64,000 bases of DNA from Micrasema longulum. Lineage: Eukaryota > Arthropoda > Insecta > Trichoptera > Brachycentridae. Each line of letters starts with the position of its first letter. Position 1 is the first letter of the stretch. Shown piece after piece: positions 1 to 11,099 of the stretch. The stretch spans positions 80,592-144,591 of the forward strand of contig JAGVSM010000206.1 of the NCBI GenBank assembly GCA_022494885.1, written 5' to 3'. Under the pieces are notes generated by a model. That model saw only the letters and a list, made by a program, of their open reading frames with translations. It did no database searches and was not told the DNA's origin. Both the position numbers and the translations under genes were made by a program.

Positions 1-1230
1 TAACGCAGCACTCCTTTTTTGATTATTATGAAATGTTTATATGGCGCTATAATTTTACTATAATTTTTCGTAATTAATTTCTGGTGTTTCTATTTATTTT
101 ATTTATTTCTAAATTATTAATTTATTTAGATTTTGTGGACACAATTTTGTGGACTCCATTGGACTAAAATCCTATTTTGTGTTAGGAATAGAATATTAAT
201 ACAACCAGTATTAATAGGATGTTAGTTACATCATTAAAAAATTTATGAATAAAAAACTCGGTGTTTTATTTTGTGATATTGCTGAGTTAACCCTTCCTTT
301 ACTGTGCTAAAAAAATCCATGCGTTCCGGTACCTTGTAGTCAATACACATACAGAAATGGGGAATTTACAATCTGAAAATTTTCTTCGATTAAATATATT
401 TGAAGTCATAAGTGATAATATTTTAAATACTCGTATAATTGCTAAAAACATGAAAAAAACATTTGCCAACGCTCACAGCGCTAGAAAACCCACCACTCTT
501 AGCAATACTCTGAGAGCAACTGGAGTATTATGACCAGTGGTGCAGGCTGGCCTGCGTCACGTGTGAAATTGTCTCTCTCACTCGCAGGTATATCAATAGC
601 ATCAAAAATGAGCAATAAAGAGTAATTGAGTCAGTCGTATATTCGGTATTCTTTTACTAAATCGCTGTGACAATGCGACATGTCATTAAGCTTTTAATCG
701 TATAAGTAATTTATCTTCAATTTCTGATGAAATACTTTTTCTTTGACCAATAAGTATTGACTATTTTATACGAAATAATTTAAATTGACATATAAATGCA
801 TCACGAAAGAATGCCGAAAATCTAAACGCAGTATTTAATATATTTACAGAGATATAAGTTATTAGATGCAATGCGTACTGGCTATACACCATCGGGAAGG
901 GGGAAACAAAAATAATTGCATTCTCTGCATTTTCTTACATATTATAGATGTATTCATCGAGTCGAGATACTCGTCCATGATTCTGGCTTTATTTCGCAGA
1001 CGGAACTGTATTCTTTGTTCCTCCCTTACATTGTGTTAATGTAACTTCTTGTTATGACGGGTTATGGTCCTGTGGTAGTGTCGCGGACTCTGGTTCAAGA
1101 GGTTCAAGGTTCAAACACCGCTCTACCACAAATTATTTCCGATTTTCTAAAATATTTATTTACGACTAAAAGAATTGGCCATAAAACTGAAATATTTGAG
1201 TAATTCATAAAGAAATACGTTTTATTTTTT
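1..1230. other. 5' flank of the Venus kinase receptor gene
   Basis: AT-rich sequence with no coding exon that I can support. A SINE relic lies at about 1065-1165. A polypyrimidine run ending in TAG at 1231-1233 looks like a splice acceptor, so at least one non-coding first exon probably lies in this stretch or left of the window. I could not identify its donor or a promoter motif. Confidence 0.4.
1065..1165 (+). repeat. tRNA-derived SINE, family B, diverged copy
   Basis: A tRNA-like head (TGGTCCTGTGGTAGTGTCGC, then a box-B-like GGTTCAAACACC) is followed by CTCTACCACA and a tail beginning ATTTTCTAAAA. The same layout recurs at 31600-31783 and, on the other strand, near 11.3, 26.0 and 61.8 kb, where it is better preserved. 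This copy has a small duplication in the variable arm (two GGTTCAAG blocks). It is not a functional tRNA gene, because the cloverleaf is broken. Confidence 0.6.
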
Positions 1231-1236
1231 TAGAAA

Positions 1237-1260
1237 ATGTTTCCGTGTTTCTTGGGCTGA
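1237..1260 (+). promoter_or_regulatory. Upstream ORF overlapping the receptor start codon
   Basis: An eight-codon ORF (MFPCFLG-stop) begins four bases after the splice acceptor at 1233. Its TGA shares the A of the main ATG at 1260 (TGATGG). Both ATGs would be in the same mRNA if the acceptor is used. Such overlaps can allow reinitiation or dampen translation. That role is inferred; only the arrangement is seen. Confidence 0.5.
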
Positions 1261-4200
1261 TGGCAGAATCCAGAAGCCAGGAAGTCATGTTGATGATAGG
1301 TATACTGTTTGCTGTAATCAGCTTAGTCATCAACTGCGCAACAGCAAATAAGTGCCTAATAAACTATCCAGGTATGTATTACAATAATGTATATCAGTTA
1401 CAATAAATCAGATATGACTTCTTTGAGAAGTGAGTATGGAAGTATATGAACGCATAAAGCTTGGACCTGTCATTTTTTGGATTAAGCGATCACTTTGCTC
1501 ACTCTGTAACATTCACCATTCTGCCTATCTCTGAACATACATACTTCTTATTCAAGTCACAAGCCCTGTAAAGGCCTGGACATTCATATTCCCTTCTCAA
1601 ACAGGTTCATTCTTCATCTCCCCTATTAGCCGTGGAGGGTAAAATCTTACGCTTAGATAATAAATCATTAGTAGTACAGTATGCAATAAATTTTTAATGT
1701 GTTTTTCTTTTTTTTTTTAAATTTGTGTTTTAAACAAGTATAAAGGTATAATAATGTCCTTACAAGGTGAAACATTTGCCACTAAAATCAAAACCATAAG
1801 TACACAGAACCATTAGTAATTTTTTTACAGGTTTTATTCATTGTTATTATAATTATTGAGTAATAATTGCTAAATTGTACATTTATTGCAGATGCCAAAC
1901 CACGCTACCTTCATTTTCAAGGACAAACTCTAGATTTTTCACTTCAAACATCCAACAGGATCGGTCATCAACTGACCACAGAAGTGCTAAAAATATTTTT
2001 ATCTGAAGTTTTAGGTTACAAAAGTATTAAATTAGTGAAAAATGGCGGAGACCTCGCATTATCAAAAATGTTCAGTAGTGTTTTTGAAACGTACCAAAAC
2101 TCCCATTCAATGTAAGTTTTACTAGTAAAAAATATTTTTAACATTATGTATTCAACATCAATATCATTAAATGACGAGCATAGCTTGAACTCAGATCGAT
2201 TAAAGTATGGGTATTTATTTCAGGGTCCCAAAGTCCATGGTAAATCTTGATGTTCTAATCACCCCAGACACAGATCTAAGGAGCTACCTAAATATCTACC
2301 CCATGAATGAATGCGGAAGTATATCTCCGCCTGGACGCTTTGGTTGGTTTATTCCTGAGCAGTTATCTAAAGTTGCTCCCAATATTGACCACTGGAGATT
2401 CTTTAGAGACCCAACAAACACACATCTCTTTGACATTAAAAAGGAAGATGATTTTCTTCTTTTGAAGCGCAATTCAATCAATAGTACAAGCAAACGGTAA
2501 AATTATTTTGTCACATTGTTTTATATATTATCTAATTGAAACGATTATTGTATTATTAAACAACTAAGTCACCATTATTTTAGCTTTTTCTGTGATGAGA
2601 CATATTGTGAAGAGGGTCTTTATATCCCCGAACAATGCAAAGGGTTAAAAAACAATCAGTCATGCGCTATTATGCTAACATCATACCCTGAAACTACGAG
2701 CTTTATAAAAGATCATATTATTGATCTCAAGCTTTATATGAAAGTTATATGGTTGGGGAACAATCTGAGAGAAGTTGTAGATAAATTAACTAATATGTAC
2801 ACACTGCAAAATACAAAAAAATCTATTATATTTTTGGAATGGACTCCGGGTTATTTTACTATTGGCCGAGAAAAATTATCCCCAGTTTCTGTTCCTAACT
2901 GTGAGCAATTTAAATCTTCCTCTGTCCTTGGATGTAAGTACGAAATGACACGCAATACCAAGTTGGCTTGGACAGAACTACAGAATATTGGAAAACCTGC
3001 TTTTGAAGCTATTCATAAAATGCAGTTTGATAAAAATTCTTACGATAACCTACTGCGCCTACATAATTCATATACTGATAAAAATCTTTATACCTCGGCG
3101 TGCCAATGGCTTACAAACAATGAAAATATTTGGAGTTCATGGCTTCCCACAAACACAGATAAAAGGGAACTCTATATTGGAGGTATTTTTCCTTTGTCCG
3201 GAGCCTTCTACAACGCTTATGGAATAGTTCTGGCTGCACGCATGGCACAAGATGCCATTAATCAAAATTCAACCATATTAGCCGATTACAACTTTAAATT
3301 ACTGGTAAACGATGGAAAATGTAAAGCAGATATGGTAATGAAAGCTTTTATAGATTACATATTTAACAATGAATATCAAAACCTCATTGGAGTCTTAGGC
3401 CCTGCATGTTCGGAGACAGTAGAACCACTGGCTGGAGTATCGCAACACTATTCTACTATCGTCATGTCTTATAGCGCAGAAGGTTCTAGTTTCTCAGACA
3501 GATCAAAGTATCCCTACTTCTTTCGAACAATAGGAGAGAATAAGCAATACAGACAAGTATATTTACACTTGTTCAAATCCCTCGAATGGAATCGCGTAGC
3601 TGCACTGACAGAAGACGGTCAAAAGTACACAGAGTATATTTCTAGTATGGGTGACATGTTCCAAGAAAATGGCATATCCTTTATAGCTAATATGAAGTTT
3701 CCCAGAGAACGTGAAGAATTTTCGTTATCAAGGGTGGGTATGTAATATATATATATATATAAAGCAACTGTAGACTAAAAGATTTTACATGAGACAAATA
3801 AAACAAAAAAGTGTTCTATGTGTGTTTTAGTACCTTCAAGACTTAAAAGATAAACGGGCACGTATAATAATTGCTGATGTTTACGATGAAGTAGCTCGAA
3901 TGGTAATGTGCCAAGCATATAAACAAAAAATGACTAGCCAAGATGGATATGTTTGGTTCCTGCCTCCTTGGTTGTCCACAGGCTGGTATAATATCACACA
4001 TTTCAATAAGTACTTTAATGAAAGTGTGAATTGTACTACAGAAATGATGATAACGGTATGTGTGCGCTTGGTAATACAAAACCATATAATCAAACAATTA
4101 CAGTATGACCTTGTATGATTTGTTTCATAAAAGCATCCACAAATTAATACATTACAAATGTGTTTGTTTGTAATCCAAAACATTTCAAAAACAAAGTGTT

Positions 4201-7200
4201 ACATTGATTTGAATACAACGCAAGTCTCTAAATGATAACTTTACAGGAGAGGATAAAAACTTCATAAATCAGTAATTTTGTGTGAAACTTTTGTTTTTTT
4301 TTTTTACCAAACCTTTTTATTTTAGGGTATACATGATTTTTAAGTGTGTTATCCTAACAAATGTTAACCACTGTACTACTGACCGCCTATTGACTTACGG
4401 TGTCTTCCAAGGAACATGCATATTTTTTGAGATATACGTTATTTAAATGACAAAGATAGATGCTGTTTTGTACAGTGAAAAACATTGAAACATAATCTCA
4501 AATACAGAAAAAAATTACTTACGTTATTGAAGAAAAGAAAGATAGAACGGAATAGCAAAAACTTTTTTCAAATCTTTGCATTTTGTGCATTTAACATAGA
4601 ATTAAGAGACTATTCTTAATTCTGTGGCATTTAAGATACTAATAAAATTTTGTCATTTAAGATAATAATTACGAGTGATTTGCGAAAACAGAGAAGTAAA
4701 GAAGCGGTTGACTAGAAACAGACTGTCAAACAAAACAAATTTACTGTTTTCTTTTAGTGACTGAACTTTTACACAACATAAACAAGGAACTTATCTATTC
4801 GCTATTTCTTTTGTCTACTATTGAGCAACAGAAGGATAAAATCGTACAAATATATTTCACAAATACTTATAAATATGTACCAAATGCTTCTGTGTGTATT
4901 CAAAATCTTGCAAAATAATCATTGACTGAGTGACTTGCAATCCAAAAACATGCTGTATGTTATAAAATGATTATCATTTAGGCATCAATTTTATCTTACT
5001 CTTTATTGATATATTTTAGGCAATAAATGGTCATTTTGCATTAAACCATGCATATTTTGCTCCAAATGATGTAATCATGCAAGAAAATATCACTGTAGGA
5101 GAATGGAGAAGAAAGTATGAAGAAAGGGTTTCCAATTGGTCAAGAACTCCTACAGCCAGAGAATTTAACCCCTATACTGCATTGAATAAAAATGACTATA
5201 CCTCTAATTATGCGGGATATGCATATGACGCAGTTTGGACTTATGCATTGGCTGCAGATAAACTTATAAAAGATTATCCGGAGTCTTTTTCTGATATACA
5301 CTCACAAACCACAACAGCGTATGTACTAACAAATATATTTTTAATTAAAATTTATGGACATTTTGAGGTGTATTTAAGTTTTCTTATTTTTTTTATAGGC
5401 AATTGGTCAAAATAATTGGAGAATCTGACTACTCAGGAGTGTCTGGAACCATTAAGTTCTTTGGCGGCCCATCTAGATTTTCTGTGATCAATATTGTCCA
5501 GTGGTTAAATGGAGAGAAAAATTTGATTGGAAATTTTTTTCCCAACATTTCTCAGAGCCATCCAGAAAAAGTAGGAGGTAGACTAGAATTAAACTCCTCC
5601 GCAATAGTTTGGCTGACAATTGATGGGACCAAACCTGAAGATGGAACTGTACCTCCCGAAGATTGTGTATTTGGACCTCTAGCTAATCTCTTAAATATAT
5701 CTTGTGGCGACACTATCATATTGATTAACGTCATCGGTTTTAGTTTACTGGGTGTTACTCTAACTATAGCTGTTATAATGATCAGAAGAAGATACGAAAG
5801 AAAAATAAGACTGACAGAAGCTTATATGAAATCAATGGGAATAGACAGATATGCCATGATAAGTATGACAAACCTAGACAAGTGGGAAACATCCAGAGAA
5901 TGTGTTGTTATTAACAGGAAACTCGGAGAGGGAGCATTTGGGACAGTCTACGGGGGGGAGGCTCTGTTGGTAGAGGGGAAAGGGTGGGTACCGGTGGCAG
6001 TAAAAACCCTCAAAGTTGGCTCTAACACGGAGGAAAAACTAGATTTTCTTTCAGAAGCAGAATCTATGAAGCGGTTTGAGCACAAAAATATTGTGAAGTT
6101 ACTAGGAGTGTGCACAAAAAGTGAACCTGTGTACACAATCATGGAATTCATGCTTTATGGAGATTTAAAGACTTACTTACTCGCCAGAAGACATTTAGTT
6201 AATGGGAAGTGTACTGAAGAATCTGAGGAAATATCAAACAAAAAGCTCACCTGCATGGCGATAGATATAGCACGAGCTTTGAGTTACCTAGCTGAACTGA
6301 AATATGTGCATCGAGATATTGCATGCCGTAATTGTCTTGTCAATTCACAAAGAGTAGTTAAACTCGGAGATTTCGGAATGACCAGATTAATTTTTGAGAA
6401 TGATTACTATCGGTTCAGTAGGAAAGGAATGCTTCCTGTAAGATGGATGGCTCCAGAGAGTTTAGGTCTAGGAATATTCACACCTGCTTCCGACGTGTGG
6501 TCTTATGGAGTATTGCTATATGAAATAATCACATTTGGAAGTTTTCCCTTTCAAGGCCTTAGTAACAACGAAGTCTTAGAATGTGTAAAAAATGGACGAA
6601 CATTGACTATTCCACAAGGAGTCAAACCCCAATTGTAAGTATTTAAACTTTTACTTATTTATAAATGATTCCACAGACATTCTCTTCATCTTACCACACA
6701 TCTACCAAGTCTACATGATATATGTACATACTTAAAGACTTCAATAAATATTAAATACAAGTATTTAAAAAAATCATTTAAGTTGAATTAGAAATCAGAT
6801 ATCTGACCCTGGGTCTGACACTAACCCGAAACTGCAAACATACACATGTACAAAATAAATAATTATTTATTTCCTAAACATCTTTAATATACTACATACA
6901 TGTTTCAGAGAAGGTCTCATGAAGTCTTGCTGGAACAAGGAATATAAAACTCGACCACATGCCTCAGAAATAGCAGAATTCTTGGCCAACAGTCCTCGTT
7001 TGCTTGCTCCGTGTTTGGATGTTCCCATTTCTTCAGTACAGTTGGATTATCCGGGACAGTTTGATATTTTACCAGAACTTATCAACAAGCATGCTATAAG
7101 CCCATTGCCGGATGAAAATGCAAATAAAGAAAATGACCCCTCACTTATCAATTCACTACGGTTTGATAATCCAAACTATATATCAGGAGATATCAACACA

Positions 7201-7317
7201 AATAAACACATACATAATAATAATAATAATAATAACAATAATAGTAGAAAACCTAATTATAAAAAAGAATTTATTACTGAACGAATTGTGGATGAAGAAG
7301 TGATGCCATTTGTATAA
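1260..7317 (+). CDS. Vkr: Venus kinase receptor (Venus flytrap receptor tyrosine kinase), complete
   Basis: Eight coding exons: 1260-1371, 1892-2111, 2224-2496, 2584-3733, 3831-4055, 5020-5318, 5399-6634 and 6909-7317. They total 3924 nt (1307 aa) and all junctions are in phase. Order: signal peptide (hydrophobic stretch at residues 11-28); an OpuAC-like module, about 40-389; a Venus flytrap, about 398-860, starting YIGGIFPLSGA; one membrane helix, about 865-888; a tyrosine kinase, about 930-1210. The kinase has the glycine loop GEGAFG (936), K962 in VAVK, HRD at 1064-1066, DFG at 1084-1086 and an insulin-receptor-like activation loop with YY at 1096-1097 before LPVRWMAPESL. The tail carries a run of nine Asn. 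Venus kinase receptors are invertebrate plasma-membrane receptors; in Aedes aegypti one is tied to ovary ecdysteroidogenic hormone signalling. The ligand here is unknown. Family assignment is firm because the flytrap, helix and kinase are in one frame. Confidence 0.93.
7216..7245 (+). repeat. AAT/AAC microsatellite inside the receptor coding sequence
   Basis: A run of AAT codons with a few AAC encodes nine consecutive asparagines in the cytoplasmic tail of the kinase. The frame stays open through it, and the last 24 codons follow normally. Length polymorphism is expected. Confidence 0.8.
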
Positions 7318-9030
7318 ATGTATGCATTCCATTTACATTAACATTCTCAATATTCCTTGTATTTATAAAATATATGGGAAAATACTACATACATCAAAAA
7401 CATTTCATATTTTAATAATGACAGTTACAAAGACAAAGCAAATTATTATTCAACAATGTTTTGAGTATGTCCAAATGTTTAGAGACTGGCTGGTTTTCCT
7501 CCCTAGGGAGTTATTCAGATCTAAATTTGTTGCAACAGAGGAAAATCATAAGATCTGTGTGAGGAAATCCAGCCAGTCTGCAAACATTTGGACATACTCA
7601 AAACATTGTTAAATCTACTAACTGGTAAAAGAAGAAGTATAAAAATTGGGAAATTATTTTCAGGCGTTGCCTAGTAGGTGAATTGGTTCAGCCGGATTAA
7701 TCTCACCCGCATGATAAAGGTTTCAGCTCTTTTACTTCATAAAATTCAACAGAAGGAAGAGTTGAGGAAATGTGGATATTTTAACATAGGCAGAATGGTA
7801 ATTGTTACACCGTGTGTAAAGTGGCCACTAAAACCAGCCAACAACAGGTCATAAGCCCTGTAAATGCCTAGACTTCCATATTCTCTTCTCGAAAATGTTT
7901 TCACTCTGTTGCAACAAATTAAGATCATAATATTATTTTTGACTTATAAAAAACAGTTTGTCTTTCATTAAAAATTATGATATTATTGTTTTAGTATGAA
8001 TTTTAATTATCAAGTCTTTTCAATGTTTACTCTTTTTTTACCACATTTGTACTACAATTTTTGTAAATAATTAACATAAAGTTGCAGCAGAGTACTGTTG
8101 TATCTACAAATAATAGAAAACTGCCAAAAGGGCTACAGCTGAACATGAAGGAGAAAAATCACAAAAAAATCTGGAATGATCACCTCTCTTGAAACAAATT
8201 CCACACGCATGCTTATCAATTTACTATCTTAAAACAAAATCCTTTGTTTGAACACACCATCTACCCTAGTCTAGGATATATTTCCTGTACAAGCAGACGC
8301 ATCGAAGGTTATATGTACACTCAAAATTGTTATACCTTTGTACATACATATAATTATATCAATAATACTTTCGCATTCAGCAGCTTTACCAATCAACATA
8401 ATTTTACATCAGAACAGCTGTATAAACAAATTCTTGAAATATCAGCCATTTTTTGTGATTTTCAATATAAACATGTATAATAATATACCTATGCGAGTAC
8501 ATTGAAGTCTCAATAACCTCTTTTAAACAGTGAATATGTTCAAAATGAGATTTAAGTATTATTTGAATCAATAGGGGACTTTTTATATCAAGAAATAATG
8601 CAAAATCATCCAGATGCCTTTTGAATCACCAAATTAACAATACTAATACAAGAGTACCTACTTTTTTACTTATGCAAAACATATATTTTATATTGTATAC
8701 AAAAATGTGACTTACATATTCAATAAAACCCGAATTGAGTTTTTGAGATTAAAAAATTATGCATTTCTACAACCGCGTCTTAATTTGATATCATGTAGTG
8801 TAAATTAATAAATGAATGAATGTATGTTAAATCGTGGTTTAATTGGGTGGACCAATGATGAATATTTGCCCTAAGTAAAATATTATTTTAAGTGATCTGA
8901 AAAATAAACATAATTTTATAATTTATGAATAAAATTAATTGTAAAGATATTTTTAAGTAATATTAACCGTGTACCTGATATTTTTAATAGCTGTTGTGCA
9001 GCAATAGATTTATAAAAAAAAGTGTAATAA
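7318..9030 (+). other. 3' flank of the receptor gene, with repeats
   Basis: Presumed 3' UTR and intergenic DNA. Positions 7452-7925 are a MITE (listed separately). A canonical AATAAA occurs near 8722 (TTCAATAAAACC), but the true cleavage site is not clear. The rest is AT-rich with no coding signal. Confidence 0.4.
7452..7925. mobile_element. Foldback MITE, family F: hairpin end plus internal sequence
   Basis: Positions 7452-7610 form a hairpin. The left arm AACAATGTTTTGAGTATGTC reappears inverted at the right end with about 50 bp of pairing, continuing through a CAGACTGGCTGG-type block. The following 300 bp (GGCGTTGCCTAGTAGGTG onward, ending CTCTGTTGCAACAAATT) recurs at about 32505-32810 and 40350-40640. 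There is no coding capacity, so it is non-autonomous. Confidence 0.75.
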
Positions 9031-9329
9031 AATAATTATATATATTCAATAATAAATTATTCATTTGAAGTATTAATATTTTCAATGAGAATCCTTCGAG
9101 CATCTTCACAAGAATTATATTATTTACTGTTTAGGAATTTACTTTGTGGAATAACATTGAAACACACATAAACAAAAAACTTTGTATTTTTACACCACAC
9201 GTGAGTTTAATAATTACCCATCTTCAGGTGTAAATAATATATACTTAACCAAAATAGTTATACAGAATAGTACTTAGGTTCTGATAGGGTTGGGTGGAAG
9301 GGGTAAGGCAGGGTGGGTTTTATTTATTG

Positions 9330-9560
9330 GTAATATTGGGCAGATTAAAAATAGAGTTGTGTGTGCAATAGAACCAGAATCCTGGATGAGTGCTTTTGAC
9401 TTGATGACTACTCTCAGGTTTAAATCCTAAACAAGGAAATGGCGAAAAACGGAAAGTGGCTGGAGAGTTTGCCTGCCATGCTTGAGATCCTGGGTTCAAT
9501 TCTGGGGAGGATCAACATGAAATATTTGTTTCTAAGGCTATTTGACATTGCGATATTTCA
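9330..9560 (+). repeat. Decayed SINE-like sequence
   Basis: A box-B-like segment (CCTGGGTTCAATTCTGGGGA, near 9489) follows a degenerate tRNA-like head (GAGTTTGCCTGCCATGCTTG). The upstream phrase CTCTCAGGTTTAAATCC has diverged relatives at about 26500 (CTCTCAGGTGAAAATCC) and 61035. The boundaries are not clear. Confidence 0.35.
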
Positions 9561-9684
9561 CTGCCTCTAGAATGTATTGTATTGGTAATTTGATTTACTT
9601 ATGTGCTTTGGAATTCAAACTGTTCTTCTTCCGTTGTTCGAGTGCATGATGTATTGGGAGAATTCTTGAAATGTTGCCTATATG

Positions 9685-10912
9685 CAGTAGCGTGCCTAGG
9701 GTTTACGAGTAAGGCAAGCCCATATATATATTTTTAATTCACATGTGGTGTAATTCCCTGACGGCCTCATAGTATAGTGGTCAGTGCATTTGCTTACCAT
9801 GCAAAAGGTCTCGGGTTCGATTCCCGCCATGGTTGATTTGAAATATTGATTTAAAAAGGTGTTTTTACACTAGAATGTGCCATAGTCCCTAGACTGGTAC
9901 ATGAAGCGTAAGACTGATGATCTTACCTTCATGTAGCAAAAATGATCAAGATACACTGCGATTGCAGTGCTCTATGCACCATTAGGTGCGGAAAAGGAAT
10001 GATGATGAATTCACTTGTGTGAAAACATAATGTATGCTTTCTTCACTACAGTTGTAAGTCTACAAAGCATCCAAAAGGTATATTATGACGAATAACAATA
10101 TTTTATGAAAATATACATAGGATGATCTTTCTGAGTTCGTTTAAATAAATGAAATAAAGAAAACACAATATTTTTTTATATCAAGTAATTCCTCGGATAT
10201 CAACCATTACCAATAAGTAACATTAATAAAATATAGCATGCGTAGAGTTGAATAATAGTCATCGGAACCCATAGATACATAAATAAAATAAAGATAAATT
10301 ATAATTGATATAGAATATTGGAAAAGGAAAGTAGATAGGCAAATAAAAAAGAAACGTCGGCCATCTCCGAATTCTTTTTATATATGACGTTTGCACAAAA
10401 TGAAGTAAATTATCATAAATCTTAACTAGTACGGGTCTTTAATCAATTAAGATAAAAATAATCGTTTAAAATTATCATATTCCGTTAAAAAGAGCATAAT
10501 AAACAATCGTAAAGTTTGTTCGATACGAAATACAAGAGGCGCTCTGTGCCAACTTTACCTTAAAGAAGCTGGCTTCAGATTCCTATATAAAACTCAAGAT
10601 ATACAGACAAACATTTTATGAGTTTACTGTTTGCATCACATGCGAATTGCACTGTGAAATAAGCCATATAAGAACCCCACGTGCGTGAGCGAGATAAGAA
10701 GACATAGTGTCGTTTGCGCACACGGATTTCATACGGTTCGGATCTCGGCATGCGAACAGTACCAACGTCGAACAGATCTCTAATTCTCATTTGGTGCGAA
10801 ATTTAAACAACGAAATGAATTATTTTTAAGCGTTTGGTCGAGATTTGGTAATTTTGAAATAAAATTAATAGGCAAGCCCGGCTTATGGGTTTCTATGGAA
10901 ATACCGCCACTG
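9685..10912. mobile_element. Non-autonomous hAT-type transposon with perfect 8-bp target duplication
   Basis: The ends are CAGTAGCG (9685) and CGCCACTG (to 10912), a near-perfect inverted pair of the CAGTGGCG type typical of hAT elements. The ends stay related for about 40 bp inward (GGCAAGCCC on both sides). The element is flanked by identical copies of CCTATATG at 9677-9684 and 10913-10920. No transposase ORF is present. A SINE (9763-10010) sits inside. Small ORFs in the right half look like chance. Confidence 0.88.
9763..10010 (+). mobile_element. tRNA-derived SINE, family A
   Basis: The head contains box-A-like AGTATAGTGGTCAGTGC and box-B GGGTTCGATTCCC. The body (ACACTAGAATGTGCCATAGT onward) ends in GTGCGGAAAAGGAATGATGA and a short ATG repeat. 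A second copy lies inverted at 39250-39507. It is nested in the hAT element, so it arrived later or travelled with it. Confidence 0.85.
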
Positions 10913-11099
10913 CCTATATGTAATGGGATTTTGTGTCGTTATTTGTTTTGTTTGTACTACTACACGTTCTACTTCATTTTCGAAGCAGGATCTGAAGCAT
11001 ATTGACGCGATCTCAATTTGGAACTTACATTGTATTCCTACACCATCATGCGGGAAAATTATTGACATGACTAGAGATGTAACGAATGGTGATTTGGCA

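Noticed and set aside
9763..9835. Apparent glycine-type tRNA gene
   Set aside because: The acceptor and anticodon stems do not pair well and the downstream body recurs at 39.3 kb; it is SINE family A.
10575..10790. 71-codon minus-strand ORF in the hAT element
   Set aside because: No transposase motif (no RNase H-like or BED residues) and short; expected by chance in a less AT-rich patch.
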